64,000 nucleotides of DNA, taken from positions 682,001-746,000 of the forward strand of contig JAGTJM010000010.1 of NCBI GenBank assembly GCA_020747015.1. Reading direction: 5' to 3'. Source of the DNA: Pyrenochaeta sp. MPI-SDFR-AT-0127 (taxonomy: Eukaryota; Ascomycota; Dothideomycetes; Pleosporales; Cucurbitariaceae). The stretch's first letter is position 1. Each line of letters opens with the position of its first letter. Under the pieces are notes generated by a model. That model searched no databases, had not been told where the DNA came from, and worked only from the letters and a program-made list of their open reading frames with translations. This document shows, one piece after another, positions 31,316 to 43,143 of the stretch. A program made the translations under genes and the position numbers.

Positions 31316-32495
31316 AGGTGAGTCAATTCGCAGTACTGTAAGCGGCGTGGTTGGGAAGGAAGGTTATGGGTAACGTTTGCGAAGCCGTCGTTGCAACGTA
31401 AGCGTACAATCTTGGGATAACTGCTGCTTTTCCTTCCCCATTCCATCTGCTGCCATTTGGATTGGCGTGGATCAAAACCAAGTCGTAGATTGCGAGCTCC
31501 ATGGAGGCCAGATATCTCGTCAGCGAGTATACAGACTGATTTCCTTCAGTGTTTGGTATTGACTTCACCCACTATTCAGGCATATTCTTTGGTTCTGCAA
31601 TCCACCCCTTGTTGGTGCCTATTTTGTTTCGAGTGGAGGAAGAAGTACGGTGGTTTTGGGGGTTGATACGCCGCAAAGAGGGTGCAGAACAACGAAGACT
31701 CCACAATGGACTACTAGGATAGCGATCAGCCGCCTATGTGACTAAGGCCTCATGACCGTGATTGGTAAGTCGCCCAAAGATCGCCCTTTTGCGGCAGTCA
31801 AAGTTCAGCATAGCTTCTTGCTTTGTCTGCACAGAGGTCGATATGAACATCAACAACAGGAGCTCAAAATGATGGGACTCTCAATAAAATCTACGAGCAG
31901 CATTTGAATGCCCCTGAGGGAGCTGTGTCGCCGCAAACGTCTTTGTGCAATGGGCGAGGCATTGCGGCGGCCAAACAAAGGATCGGCCTAGAACGGTTGA
32001 CTTGCAATGCTACCCAATCCTCAAATGTCTTCCGCTTAGTGTGTTAATGGTCAAACGACGGTATACCTGAGGTTTCGACGCTCTTGTTGTTGTGGCGGAG
32101 GCACGGTTGGGGTCCTACCCTTCCGACAATCCTCCGTTGTGGGCATGAGGCGTTCGTGCCGTGTGGCGCTCGCCGTTCTTTTCAAGACTGCCTAACGGCC
32201 GCTCGCCGGGCCCGAATCTGATGCAATGTGACTGTTCTAGGATGGGGCGAGTTTGCCTAACAACCGTTGTTCGTCTAATGTTCCTTGATTGAGGCGCGGA
32301 AACCAATTTGGCATGGAAGGAGCTTTCGAAGGCGACAGATATCTTGTGCGACTATAAAGCGAGCAGAGTCTTCAGTACGAAGAACATCAGCGCAACTCAA
32401 CAAACACTATTCAGTATATCTGCATCCCTCTCAAGTTACACATCACCAGTACAGCACCATCACCTTCGCCCGACACCTTCGATTCTCTCATCACC
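31316..32495. other. Gene-free interval after DCL2
   Basis: About 1.2 kb. I see no frame with protein character. The last 100 bp before 32496 are CT/CA-rich with CATCACC repeats, like a fungal 5' UTR. Confidence 0.5.
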
Positions 32496-32734
32496 ATGTC
32501 TGGATCAGGCTCTTCACAGAATTCGCAACGGCCTTCTGGCGGACGAGCCACAGGCGCAACAGGTGGTGGATACAACAAATTTCGCTGCAGAAACTGGCAG
32601 CGAGAGAATCATCCAAGAGAATACATGCTCGTTGATAGGGCTGATGCGCTATGTGCACATTGTCAAGTCAGTCACTGAGCTTTCCAAGTTTCCGCAACCG
32701 CTAATATCCACACCAGTGTGAACCCCGCCGATGA
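32496..32734 (+). CDS. Small orphan protein, 62 residues, CxxCxC end
   Basis: Model: exons 32496-32666 and 32717-32734. The ATG follows CATCACC and a CT-rich leader. The 50-nt intron has a GTCAGT donor, a CTAAT branch-like site and a CACCAG acceptor. Splicing replaces VSH-stop by CEPRR-stop, so the protein ends ADALCAHCQCEPRR. The first 25 residues are Ser/Gly/Gln-rich and the middle part (YNKFRCRNWQRENHPREYML) is basic and aromatic. The four cysteines could bind zinc, but no named domain is recognised and there is no signal peptide. Without splicing the product would be 60 residues. Evidence for a gene is the leader, intron and codon pattern together. Confidence 0.45.
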
Positions 32735-33132
32735 AGGCGTCGTTCAGGTGACAAGAAATTCATGGGGAGATTCTTGGATACTGATTCCGCTTCGTATCAC
32801 TTGCGCTCAGGAGGGCATTTGCGATTTTATGTTAGGCGCTGGCGGAGCTAAGCCGAAATGCTTCTTTGTGACTGCTATCCCTTGCTTCCACGGATTGGAG
32901 TTTGTCTTGGGGTTGGTATTCTCGTAGCTGGAATGTAGATATATCCACTTTGGGCTATCACCACAGCCTCGACACCAATTAGACTTGATCGTAACACTGT
33001 CTGTCTCCCATGGTTTTCAAATTTTTTATTGTGATCAAGTATACACACAAACTTATTCTAGCTGCAAGCGTACTGATTAAGATGGAGCTGCGTGCGAATG
33101 CAGAAAGCTTCGCGCCAAAGATCTACATGCAT

Positions 33133-33720
33133 CTACCAATCTTCTCTCGCTCTCGCACACGGATCACAGTATATTTCACCCTTCTTTTTGATCTCACAGA
33201 GTGTCGGTTCGCTCCGATACGCATCACACGGGAAGCGGTAGGGTCGAGGAAAGTGGCGCGAGCAGTGCCGGCAGCTACGAAGCGGGTACCTTCCCCGAAA
33301 CTCACCCACGTCCACAAGCTCCTTGGCCTAAAACGTCTGCAGCCTATTTCGATGAGTTGTCTATGGGCAGGCTACACACCGAAAGGCTGATGAAATTTTG
33401 TTGCCTTGAAGATCCACGCCTCCAGTGTGTCTCAGAAATCAAAGGTGTCGGGTGGCACTCTCGCAACACTTTATGCCATCACCGGCAAACAAGGCCACAA
33501 GATTGCGGACAAAAGGCAACCCAAGCTCGAATATAGTCACATTGCCTCTCTACACGCACGATCTCCGCGTATTCTCTTCTAAACCTGGTTTGTCTATTAA
33601 GTGGCTTTAGTCTATGTCTCAGCTCCACAATTTCAACCAAACAGATACTGTCCTCTACTGCCAACGCTCCTCAAGCCCTGCATCGGGATGACGTATCTTC
33701 CACCAGTATTCAATAGACTG
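33133..33720 (-). pseudogene. Possible broken or multi-exon Cys-rich gene
   Basis: Three protein-like stretches follow each other on the minus strand. They are: one containing EYWWKIRHPDAGLEERW (33720 to about 33660, ended by TAG); one containing LKPLNRQTRFRREYAEIVRV and CDYIRAWVAFCPQSCG (33664-33479) in a shifted frame; and one preceded by an acceptor-like TTTTAG, with CRHCSRHF, PTLCEI and GEIYCDPC (about 33338-33133). The last has a spacing suggestive of a zinc finger. I could not find GT-AG joins that connect all three. It could be a decayed gene, a real gene with introns I missed, or chance. Confidence 0.25.
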
Positions 33721-35460
33721 CGAAGCTAGCAGTCACCCCCACGAAAAGCAGATCCCTTCTTTGCCCTAAGACACACTGTATCAATGTCCCGATCTGACTT
33801 ATGTGGCACTTTTGCAGACCTAGGGGAGTATCCCTGGTGATTGCATCATTTGTATCACGAACTTTTGCTCTGAGTGGTCGAAGTCCCTACGATTCAAGTG
33901 GGTTGAGACTGCTAGGATGGTGGTGCGAGCAAGGGATTGCCGCGTTTCCAGTGCGTCGGCGACCAAGAATGCAAGGTCAAATTCCTTAGGCAATCGCCTC
34001 TATCCCACAATCGATCCACCAGCGTAAAATTTGGGACACCGGTGCATGAGACTCGTGCGCATACTATAATTGGAATAACTCAACAGCCTATCTCGAGCCT
34101 CGCTTCACATTGTCGCTGTTCACGTTGGCAGGGAACAACGGCAAGTTGGCTGCCCACCAATCAGGTAGTCATTTCATGGCCTCATTCTACTGGTGAGGGT
34201 CACAAGCAGCTGTTACGGTCAACTGACCATCGCGGCCGATGAAAAGACGACTCGCAAAGCGCAAAGAGGACCCACTGGTTGCAGGGATCCAACACATTGG
34301 CAAGCCTCTTCATCTGAGTTCTCGAACTACCGTCAATCAGACCCATGGTTTCCATCAACCATTTACCCTTCTAGTATCCTCAAGGGTTATCATGTCTACA
34401 GCCCATGACCGCACGATCGTCCTTCATAGCGCGCAAGATGCAGTGGGGTATTCCAGAAAAAAAGTCCTTGAGCCATACAGCATTCACAACGGCGCTCAGA
34501 AATGCAGGGCTCGTGCTTGCTGCAGCACACGTGGAATCTTTCCAATGCTTGTTCCTCTGTGATACACCGCATATTGCTATCAAGTCGACACAGCATGTCT
34601 CTGGCCCGATGATGCCTAGAATGAAGTGGCGCCTGAGCTACCAACCAGACACCTCTGAGACAGTACGCAACACAACCCGCGGGCCGGATGATCGTCGTCA
34701 TCCAAGCCCCTATAGTACTTCCGCAGTCCGCGAAGGGCTTCAACCAGTTCTGCGACCAAACAGACCGCAGTCATGCTAAACCTTGTGCCGCTCCACGTCA
34801 GCTCATCTCTTATGCCACTCACAATGAGCGGATACGTTCACATCACACCCGAAACGACACTCCCCTCTAACCGTGCCACCGGCAATTTGGGACTCAGCCA
34901 AGTCTCAATACGGAAAGTGTAGAATACTAGACGTAAAGTCTGAGGGAAATGTATCAACTAAGTCCAAAACAATGTGCACTACAGACTTAGGGCGTAAGAT
35001 CTACCAGGCTGACCAGTCTAAGCCGATTCCAAAGGCATCAATGCTCCATAGCCTACCCAGAAGTACAGCATTCGACCATATAACATGAGTATTTATGAGG
35101 TGCCTCGAAAACATGTGACCGCAAACGCATGCATGCAGCTCGGTAAAGCAATGACAATCTCCTTACAATCCAGCACGCGCATGCACCTTAACCGAGCAGA
35201 AGCGCGAGTGCGGGAATTTCGAGTTGGAGACGCCAAATAATATCTGCCCTATCATTTTCTGGCTTCCGATGCAAGCGGCGAATCAAGCACGTGCGGTCTG
35301 TATGCCGTCGCGGCCTACCATCCCGGCGCAACTGCAGTATATTGCTTTCAGTCACACGCAAGACCTCCTCACGCGCACAAAAGCCAGGCACTCGGAATCT
35401 TCGGGACTATGTAGAACACAATAGCGCAAAAAGCCAGGCGCTTATATCAATGGACTCCTC

Positions 35461-35496
35461 CCTGGGGGGGCCATGTCTCATCCACACCCCCCCAGG
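35461..35496. repeat. 10-bp inverted repeat with G7/C7 arms
   Basis: CCTGGGGGGG at 35461-35470 is the exact reverse complement of 35487-35496, with a 16-nt spacer. It could form a very stable stem. Confidence 0.85.
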
Positions 35497-36644
35497 CTTT
35501 CTCACCAAGTGAGTAACTCGCGATGTCCACAATGCTCCCCAAACCGCCAATGTCAGGAGACTTGAACGATGAGGCTCAACAGCACCTAGAAGTGGAGTAC
35601 ACATGCCACATGTCTAAAATCGTCGAGGCTGTCGCGAATCTGGCAACAGTGCAAGGCGTTTCAAGCGTCATCCTGCATCCGCGCGGCACAGCAGACACTG
35701 CGTCAACCTGGTTGATCATCACCACTTTTCAGCCCGAAACCCACACGACACACCCTCCAATCACATTTCTGCCTGAGTCGTTAATTGTGGCTCGAGAGCG
35801 AACCGGTTGCACAAGAAGGAGGTTGAGCTGTGCCGCATTAAGCGCCCAGCGCTGAGAAGAAGCGAGAGGCTGCCTTGACGACCACTCTGTCGGGATGCGG
35901 GCGGAAATCACTGGACAGAACATCACGATCGGAACAGAGGCTCAAAGCAGGAAAAGGCATGAAATTTAGTCCATTGGCATAGCTCCGCAAGGCAGAACGA
36001 TGTTTGGTCCACTTGGAGCAAACTTGACGATGTCTTTTGACTAAGTCGGGAGAGACATTTCACTGCTTCGCGGGGTTGCCGGAAGCGCGCTAGGATCCTC
36101 GCTGCACCCGGTCACTGCGCCTGAGGATATCTCTAGATCCCAGTTCATACAGTGGTATGCCTGCAATCCTGGCACGGTGAGCTGGTCGGCGGCTATGCTG
36201 GTGGCGGTTGCTGTCATGCGCGTTCGTGCTATCTATTCATCGGTGACGCACTGGCATTCTGCAGGCAACATGATTGTTGGATGAGACGAACAAGGCCGAG
36301 TAACGGCTCGTCCAGACGTTCCAATGGTACAGTATGTGGTAAGTGTCTCAACGAAAGTTTAGGCCGAAGGTGAAGAATGGAAAAAATTGGTAATGGTAAT
36401 GGTAAGGTTCATTAAGATATTAGGCATTGCTTGTTTCCAGACGCCGACATTACTCCAGCATGCAACATTCGGCAACATAGTGCCGAAGGAAATGGTGCTG
36501 TAGCATTTTGTTCAGTGTTCGTTCCCGTAACCAACGCTAAAGAGTGATGAAAGTGCGGCTACGAAACCTCCGTGTCCCTGTCACACTCCTCATCATCGAA
36601 GGACATGTTCATTGCTAACATTACAGATATATCCGGACATAGTG

Positions 36645-39600
36645 TTAATTTCCAGTTTCTGCGTATACAGTCAGTAATCCGTTGCCCTCAAAATACGAAA
36701 AAACAAGTACTCACCGGTTTCCACACCAGGTTGCCTTCCCTCCAAACCTCCAGTAACCTTCTTCTTAAGCTTAGATATACCAATCGATGCCTGATTCTTC
36801 GCGAACTTCGCATTGCGCGCCGGCTTCCACTGCATCAGTCCGCGATGTTTCCGCTCTTCCGCTCTCTTATTCTGCTTGTTGACATCTTTGGTCGACGATG
36901 CAGAGCCACTCGTAGTCGCAGTGGTATCGGTACGAGACGTGGATTGGGAAGCACGAGGATCGCTGTCTGGTGATAAGTCGGTGGGCTGGTGCTTGATACC
37001 ACCGTTGGGGCTGGCCTTGCTTTGGTCGCCGCCTCCTTGGCTGCCACTCATGGCTGACGCATTGCCGACGTTGGTTGCGTCTTGTACACCGAGGTCGGAA
37101 GACGAATAGCTGGAGTCATCGGAATCGTCGTTATCTTCGTTGTCAGAGGGATGATAACGATCGTGCAGCGGTTCTTCGACACCCGGCTCCCTTCGCTTCT
37201 GTCCCTTAGTGTTCATATACGCTTTAGGGTTCTCTCCAAATGCACCTGACCAGTCTTGTCCATCCTTTGTTAGCCACTTTCTCTTCTCTTCCTCGTCTGC
37301 GTTCTTAAGAATGTCACGTCCTGCGGTTAATGACTCCTCGTGTAGCTGCTGAACTCTCTCCGGCAGCTCCTTTTCGACCTTGCGGGTGCGAACACCCTCT
37401 GAGAGACAGGCTTCCCAAGTCTCGTACGTTTCGCGCGAGTCGTTATCGGACACGAATGCTTGGTGTGTCTCGTCCATACCCGCCTTAAAGCGAGCACGGA
37501 ATTGAAGACGCCCAACCTCCTTGAGGTCTTCTAAGCCAGGTTCTTTTTTGCAGTTGTCTTCAGTGATATAGTTCTGCGTAAGACGGGCTGGGTGGGCTGT
37601 GGTCCAGATAGGAATGTTAATGTCAGTGTCCTCATTATCGATAAAGTGTTGCAACCAGATTACAGCATAAGCGTCCGCCTTGCGCTTATTGGCAATATGG
37701 AATTCGAAGACAATAGGTGACCTGTAGCGATGCTTCACTGGTAGGCGAACATTGTCCCTTCCATTATGTTCCTCAAGGTCGAAGTAGTAACCATCACCTT
37801 CATCTAGCTTATGGGCATGAGCACGACTGATCTTACCAGTGCTGCCGCCAGTGCGCAAACGAAGCTTTGGACTATGAGTGTAGTTGAGCGCTAGTATGCG
37901 CTGAGAACGGAACTCAAAGGTACCAACATCCCAGCCAAGCATCTGAGGAGGCAGGCGCGTCTCGATGCTGCGGAAAAGGAGAGAAATTCGTATGCGGCCG
38001 AATCCAATACCTCCGTCGAGCGGGTACCAGCGCGTGACCTGGGACGATGTTTCGAGGATATCAGACAACTTTAGAGGCACAACACCCAGGACAGGGTCAT
38101 GCTCCCGGTGTCGTTGATCACGTACAGTGACTGTTAGAATTGTCGAGCGCCAGTCGCGGACAAATCGTTCCGTCCCTGCATTGAAAATAGGTTGAGACGA
38201 CACTGCCTTTGCTCGCGTTCGATAAACTAGCTCGTCGTTGTATAAAATGGTGCAGTAGCTCGTGGGTAAGTCACCGCCGGTCTCTTCTTTTGCCTCACCA
38301 TAGGGTTTCGCAGGCTCATATTCACGGCCTTTGTGGCTCCCAGTCGTACCCTTGATATTCTCAAGCTCGAGGTTGACAATCTGGTGAACAACAACGCTGC
38401 AAACACCGCTGGGCCAGAGAGGATCTGGTGGAGTGTGCATAACAGCATCATCTTCGTCGGAGTTGATGACACCCTTCTCATCCTGCAACCTTGGGTCATT
38501 CTTCAGCTGGTCGGGAAGCGCCTTGTTCTTTCCATCCGTCCTAAGCTCCTTTCTGAACTTGGGTTTTCCAAAGTAGCCAACCTCCCAGTGGAGTTCTCCA
38601 GGCATTTCACTATCGGCTTCCATGCCAGCGAGTTTCGAAACCTGTGGGTACATCTTTCCCGGATGTTGAATCATCTTCTGCATGGAGAGCTCAACTTTCC
38701 CTACAATGTCGTCTGAAGTGTGCCTATCTGAATCCCATAATTCCACGCTGAGGTTCTCGTCCGCCTTTATGAGCTCAGGACTGACAAGTAGCGCAGCTGT
38801 CTCTTCCCAGATTGGGTTGAGGTCGTCGGTAATAACACGGGTACAGTACATTGGCTTTCCATATTTGGAGAAAGCAAGCGTAATGTACGGGTCACTGCCG
38901 CCATGCTTTGACCCTCGTCGGTCCTGCTTGCTCAAGCCAACAGCGCGATGAATTCGAATCCACAATACGCCGAGAGCTTCAGTGTCCTTTTGCACAGAAT
39001 CACCTTGGAGAATAGCCCTCATGTCGATAGACATAGATTTGGGAGCAACATACACTAAGGCTGTCAACGTGGTCCTGGTTGATATGCACAATTCGATAGT
39101 ACTTACTGCTTGCTGCCGCCTTGATGGCATAGTTGACAAAGTTGCTGATCAACGGAAGATTCAATATGTTGACGCCCTTCTCCATCATGGGTGTGCAGCC
39201 AGCCGTCACTTGCGGCGCTCCCATCAATGTGAATGTCAAAGTCTTGAGGAATGGTGGCTCAGGCGTCATATTCATCCGTAGGCGGACAGTGCCAACAAGG
39301 CCCTGCAACTCGACGAAGATAGGGAGAGGTACACCAAACAGACCTTTGATACCAAGGTAGAATACCAATTGCATGTGCATGTTTCGTGCCTTCTCTGATG
39401 CTCGTTTTCCACTAGGTTTGGCGTGGTATGCGAAAGATACTTCAAGGTTGTAGTAGTCACCGCCTTCCTCGTCCGCCGCTGCTTCTTGAGGATCCTTTGT
39501 CTTCTTGTTCTCTTCATGGATGGCCTTTTTCATATCGCCCATGTGATTGTCAGGGAGTGCTCGCAAGCTCAGAATACGCAAAGGATTGCTCCCCTGGTTA

Positions 39601-40594
39601 ATCTCGGCGACACGGACGTTCTCAATGATGCCTGGTACAGAAGCCTGCATCACGTCCTCAAGCGTATCGGCGACACCTTGGAACATGTCTGGGTTAATTA
39701 GGCCCCAGATGATGGCGAGCAATGTGTTCATCCACTCCACCGATTCCGGTAAGAGGTTAAGGGTGGCCTACAAGATACGTTAGTGCTATTTGACACTATA
39801 TTTGAAGAGATCCACGCACCATTTGACCGCGGGTCTGCTCGCTATGCCACTCAACCTCCCTTCCGCTGCGAATAACCTCCTTCATCCAGAGGAACACTCC
39901 CGATGACAAGCACATGCCAAGTGGTATCAAACCCTTAAGTGCACCGCCAAACATCTTGCCGACAACGACAGTCGCAATAAGTATCCCAGCGGATAGAATG
40001 GTTGCACGCTGCTCCAATCTTTTGAATGTAGGCTCATAGCTAACGGAGGGTGTTGGATGAAACAACACATTCGTCTTTTCGCCGTGAATAGGTACATCGG
40101 ATGTGGTGCCTTCAGCGACTGGGTCTGGGGGTGCTGTGACATCCTGGTTGTACTTGTAGTCTTCGAGGGACTGAGAAGGATCCGTCTTGATGGGCTGGTA
40201 ACATTAAGATTATGAAATACATGTTCAAATGATAGATACTTACCGTATCTTTGTTTAAGTTGGCATTGGGTACAACTATGTGCGGATCCTCGACTTCTTT
40301 CATCATGTCTTTGTTGACATCAGAGATGACAACTTGGTTGCCAGTTGTCGGATCCGTGACAGTCTTCTCAGTTCCTTTGACTTGTCTCTCTGCTGCTTTG
40401 TGTGGTTGTGCTTCATTCTTCGCACCCTTTCCCTGCTTTTGCGCCTGTTTGTTGAGAGCGGCTTCTTCGTCCAACTTTTGGTCTCTGTTTTTCTTGTCCT
40501 TGTCCAGGTTCTCCACAAACTGCCTCACGGTCGGGATGGGGTTGTGCCCAGAGTAATGGCCCCCCGGTCCATATTGTTGCTGTTGTTCTGCCAT
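36645..40594 (-). CDS. mug190: Mug190-like membrane tether with SMP and two C2 domains
   Basis: Model: exons 40244-40594, 39820-40194, 39107-39767, 36715-39054 and 36645-36658, 1246 residues. Exon joins are in frame, with introns of 49-56 nt. Residues 1-170 are charged and Lys/Gln-rich. A hydrophobic hairpin near 175-215 (ILSAGILIATVVVGKMFGG and a second span ending SGVFLW) should insert in the ER. An SMP-like lipid-transfer domain occupies about 250-462 (SVEWMNTLLAIIWGLINPDMF onward). A first C2 domain is at about 487-584 (GGSDPYITL, LNPIWEE, VELWDSD) and a second, more divergent one at about 679-810. The tail is Ser/Asp-rich, then basic. This matches fission yeast Mug190 and resembles tricalbins, which tether ER to plasma membrane and move lipids. 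The final exon codes only four residues after the splice. Confidence 0.88.
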
Positions 40595-41169
40595 TTTTTT
40601 CAACTCTCCTCTCCGAGCAGCCAGGCAGGAGTAGGGTACGTCCAATTGAGCTTCAACTGAGCACAATTGCGAATGTGGATGAGAAATTGGAAGAAAAAAT
40701 TCTTGAGAGAAGAAGGGGCTAAAGGATCATGAGCAACGAAGATCTCCCCGCATAGCACGCGAAAGCAGGTAATGTGCCGTGAAAGAAGCGCGCGGGGAGG
40801 TAGTACGCGATCCATGTCAATGACGTATGGTACACGGCAAACTTTGTGCAATCATTCAGCCGCGTTTCCGTTTACGCAAGACGCGCTGCCCACAGTTATG
40901 GCTGCAGAGCGACAAGCAGCTATTCCATCCCCACTGTGGCTGCCTTTTCTTGGACGATCCTGGCATTGCCCATCGTGAAAGTGCTGTCGTGATCGACGTG
41001 ACGTAGCGATGTATGATCATCGCATGGGCGTTCTGGCCAATCACAGCTGCCTAACGCCGCGGGGCAAGCCTTCCTTCCGACTTGGGACAACGTACAATCT
41101 GCCACGCTCCTGTCTAGGACTCCCGCTACTGTGCACACACTTGGCACTCCCGTTGTGCAAGCGGCCAAA
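40595..41169. promoter_or_regulatory. Shared upstream region of Mug190-like and deacetylase genes
   Basis: 575 bp between divergent start codons, with no reading frame of note and no operator I can name. Confidence 0.45.
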
Positions 41170-42531
41170 ATGTCGGGTTGGTTCACGCTTTTCACCAACT
41201 GTCGCTATGTCCTCAATGGTGAGCTCGTCGAAGACCATCTCGTCATCTCAGACGAGACTGGCCTTATCCTGAAGCGAGAAGGATACATTGGAGGTGAGGC
41301 TATAGATCTGGATGACAACATTATCGCTCCAGGGTTCTTAGAGCTACATACAAATGGTGCAAATGGTTTCCATTTCACTCATTTTGAAGATGAAAAGAGC
41401 TATTCAAAGAGTGTCGATGATATCGCAAGATACTACGCGACTCAGGGTGTCACGGGATTCTGGGCAACGCTACCCACGGTAAAGGATGAGGAATTTCAAA
41501 AGGTTAGTCTTGCAACAGAGTAAAGAAACCTGATTGTAACCACGTTGAGCCTCGTTGGCTTATCCAAACGTGCTGCCCCGCCATCTCCATAAACGTATTC
41601 AGGCATACCTAACCAGGACTAGATACTTCCTTCTTTGAAACCTCGCTCGATTCCCAACTCTGCCGGCCTCCTTGGAGCTCATGCAGAGGGCCCTTATCTT
41701 CACCCAACCAAGAAGGGCGCACATACTGCCTCACTGTTCCAGACATGCAGTACCTCGCCAACTTCCATATATGGCTCTACGAACCTACAAGATTCCGTTA
41801 AGCTTGTTACTCTCGCTCCAGAACTTTCGGACTCCACTGCACTCATCAAATCACTCAATTCAATGGGTATCAAAGTTTCCATGGGCCACTCCACTGCATC
41901 ATACGATGATGGGCTGGCAGGCTTGAGAGCCGGGGCGACAGGCTTGACGCATACGCTTAACGCCATGCCCACCTTTGTTTCGCGGGCACCTGGCCTAACT
42001 GGTCTCATCTCTCTCCCTTCAACACACGACCCACCCCCACCATACTATACCCTTATAGCAGACGGCCAGCATCTCCACCCATCGACCGTCTCCCTCCTTC
42101 ACCGTTCAAATCCCAAACGTTCAATTCTTGTTACAGACAGTATAGAGCTCGCTTCTCTCGCGGATGGCACATATCCAGGGCACTCGCAGATCCCTTTCGA
42201 GCAGGTTAAGGACGGGACTCGAGCCACCATTGCAGGGACTGATACGTTGATTGGGGGCTGTATCCCATTACAGCAAAGTGTGAGAAACTTGATGGCCTGG
42301 TCTGGATGCGGGATTGCAGAGGCTGTGGGCACGGTAACAGAGAATGTGGCGGCTTTTATGGCAATTGATGCCGAGGGTGGAAGAGGTGTGTTGAAACAAG
42401 GGAGACGGGCAGATTTGACGGTGTTGAGCGAGCAGGGCGAGGTCTTGCAGACATGGATTGCGGGGCAGAAGATATGGGATCAAGAAGAAGAGGTGCGAAT
42501 GAGAGAAGATGACGGTGAGACACGAGGGTAG
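41170..42531 (+). CDS. DAC1: N-acetylglucosamine-6-phosphate deacetylase
   Basis: Model: exons 41170-41502 and 41623-42531, 413 residues, the family's normal length. The 120-nt intron has a CCTAACC branch site. The enzyme converts GlcNAc-6-phosphate to glucosamine-6-phosphate plus acetate in cytosolic amino-sugar catabolism and chitin recycling. Amidohydrolase landmarks are present: LELHTNGANG (about 60), the metal-binding Glu in GAHAEGPYL (about 130), His in MGHSTA (about 198), His in LTHTLNAM (about 219) and the catalytic Asp in VTDSIEL (about 281). The C-terminal RGVLKQGRRADLTVL is the usual beta-sandwich end. The start is the first ATG; an upstream extension begins with GTG. Other genes of a GlcNAc cluster (deaminase, kinase, transporter) are not adjacent. 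Confidence 0.93.
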
Positions 42532-43143
42532 CTCATGGTGAGTGATCTAGTCATGTGATACTATTATACATAAAGACAATTCGATCACATCGACGAGGGT
42601 CATTAAGTTGCCCCAAATGAAAGTTGCATGTTGGAAGGTGCTTGAACATAAGATCGGCTGGAGACCACGAGTGTTTCGGGCTGGTTTGTACATGTCTAAC
42701 AAATGTCGAATGCTGCCTAATTTCCTGCCGATATCGTTCTCATCCGTCAAAGTTGCTCATGGCGACCCGCACACAAGCCTCCTATGTTGATGTCATGATG
42801 CCAACTTTTGCTGTTCAATTTCTCAGGCATAACATCAGTGCCAGGAGAGAGGCTGACGACGAGTCGAGAGATCTCATTCCCAGAACGGACGCACGGCATC
42901 TGACGCAACGATGTTCATGAGTTGAGGCCATGGTTGTTTTGCAAGTGCTAGCCAAGAAAGTCAGAATAATTCAAAAGCAATTGCATCGCAGACTGTGAAT
43001 TTACCTTTGTGCTTTGCTTCAATATATTGTGCAAGCCGTCGCGAATTGTCCAGAGAGATGGGGAGCATACCCCCCTGTTTCTTACAAATCGCCCGCAATG
43101 ATTGGTCCTGGTCTGAATTGACCACCTCCTCTAGTTCACTCAA
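42532..43143. other. Interval holding an in-frame ORF downstream of the F-box-like gene
   Basis: The segment 42961-43143 on the minus strand is open for 60 codons directly after the TAA that ends the F-box-like frame, in the same frame, and reads like protein (NSRRLAQYIEAKHKGKF). The rest, 42532-42960, shows nothing recognisable. Confidence 0.5.

Larger units (their letters stand above)
32735..36644. other. Gene-poor 3.9-kb interval
   Basis: No complete gene could be built. The minus strand at 33133-33720 contains protein-like fragments with Cys motifs (separate entry). A 110-codon ATG frame at 35523-35855 (+) has no recognisable domain. A 10-bp G/C inverted repeat is at 35461-35496 and a GGTAAT triplicate near 36390. 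Base composition looks ordinary by eye and I see no transposase or reverse transcriptase. Confidence 0.45.

Noticed and set aside
34396..34779. Overlapping 115- and 124-codon ORFs on opposite strands
   Set aside because: Neither has recognisable composition or motif, and mutual overlap suggests a chance open region.
35523..35855. 110-codon ATG frame (MSTMLPKPPMSGDLN...)
   Set aside because: Its first half is mildly protein-like, but there is no domain, intron or conserved motif to support a gene call.
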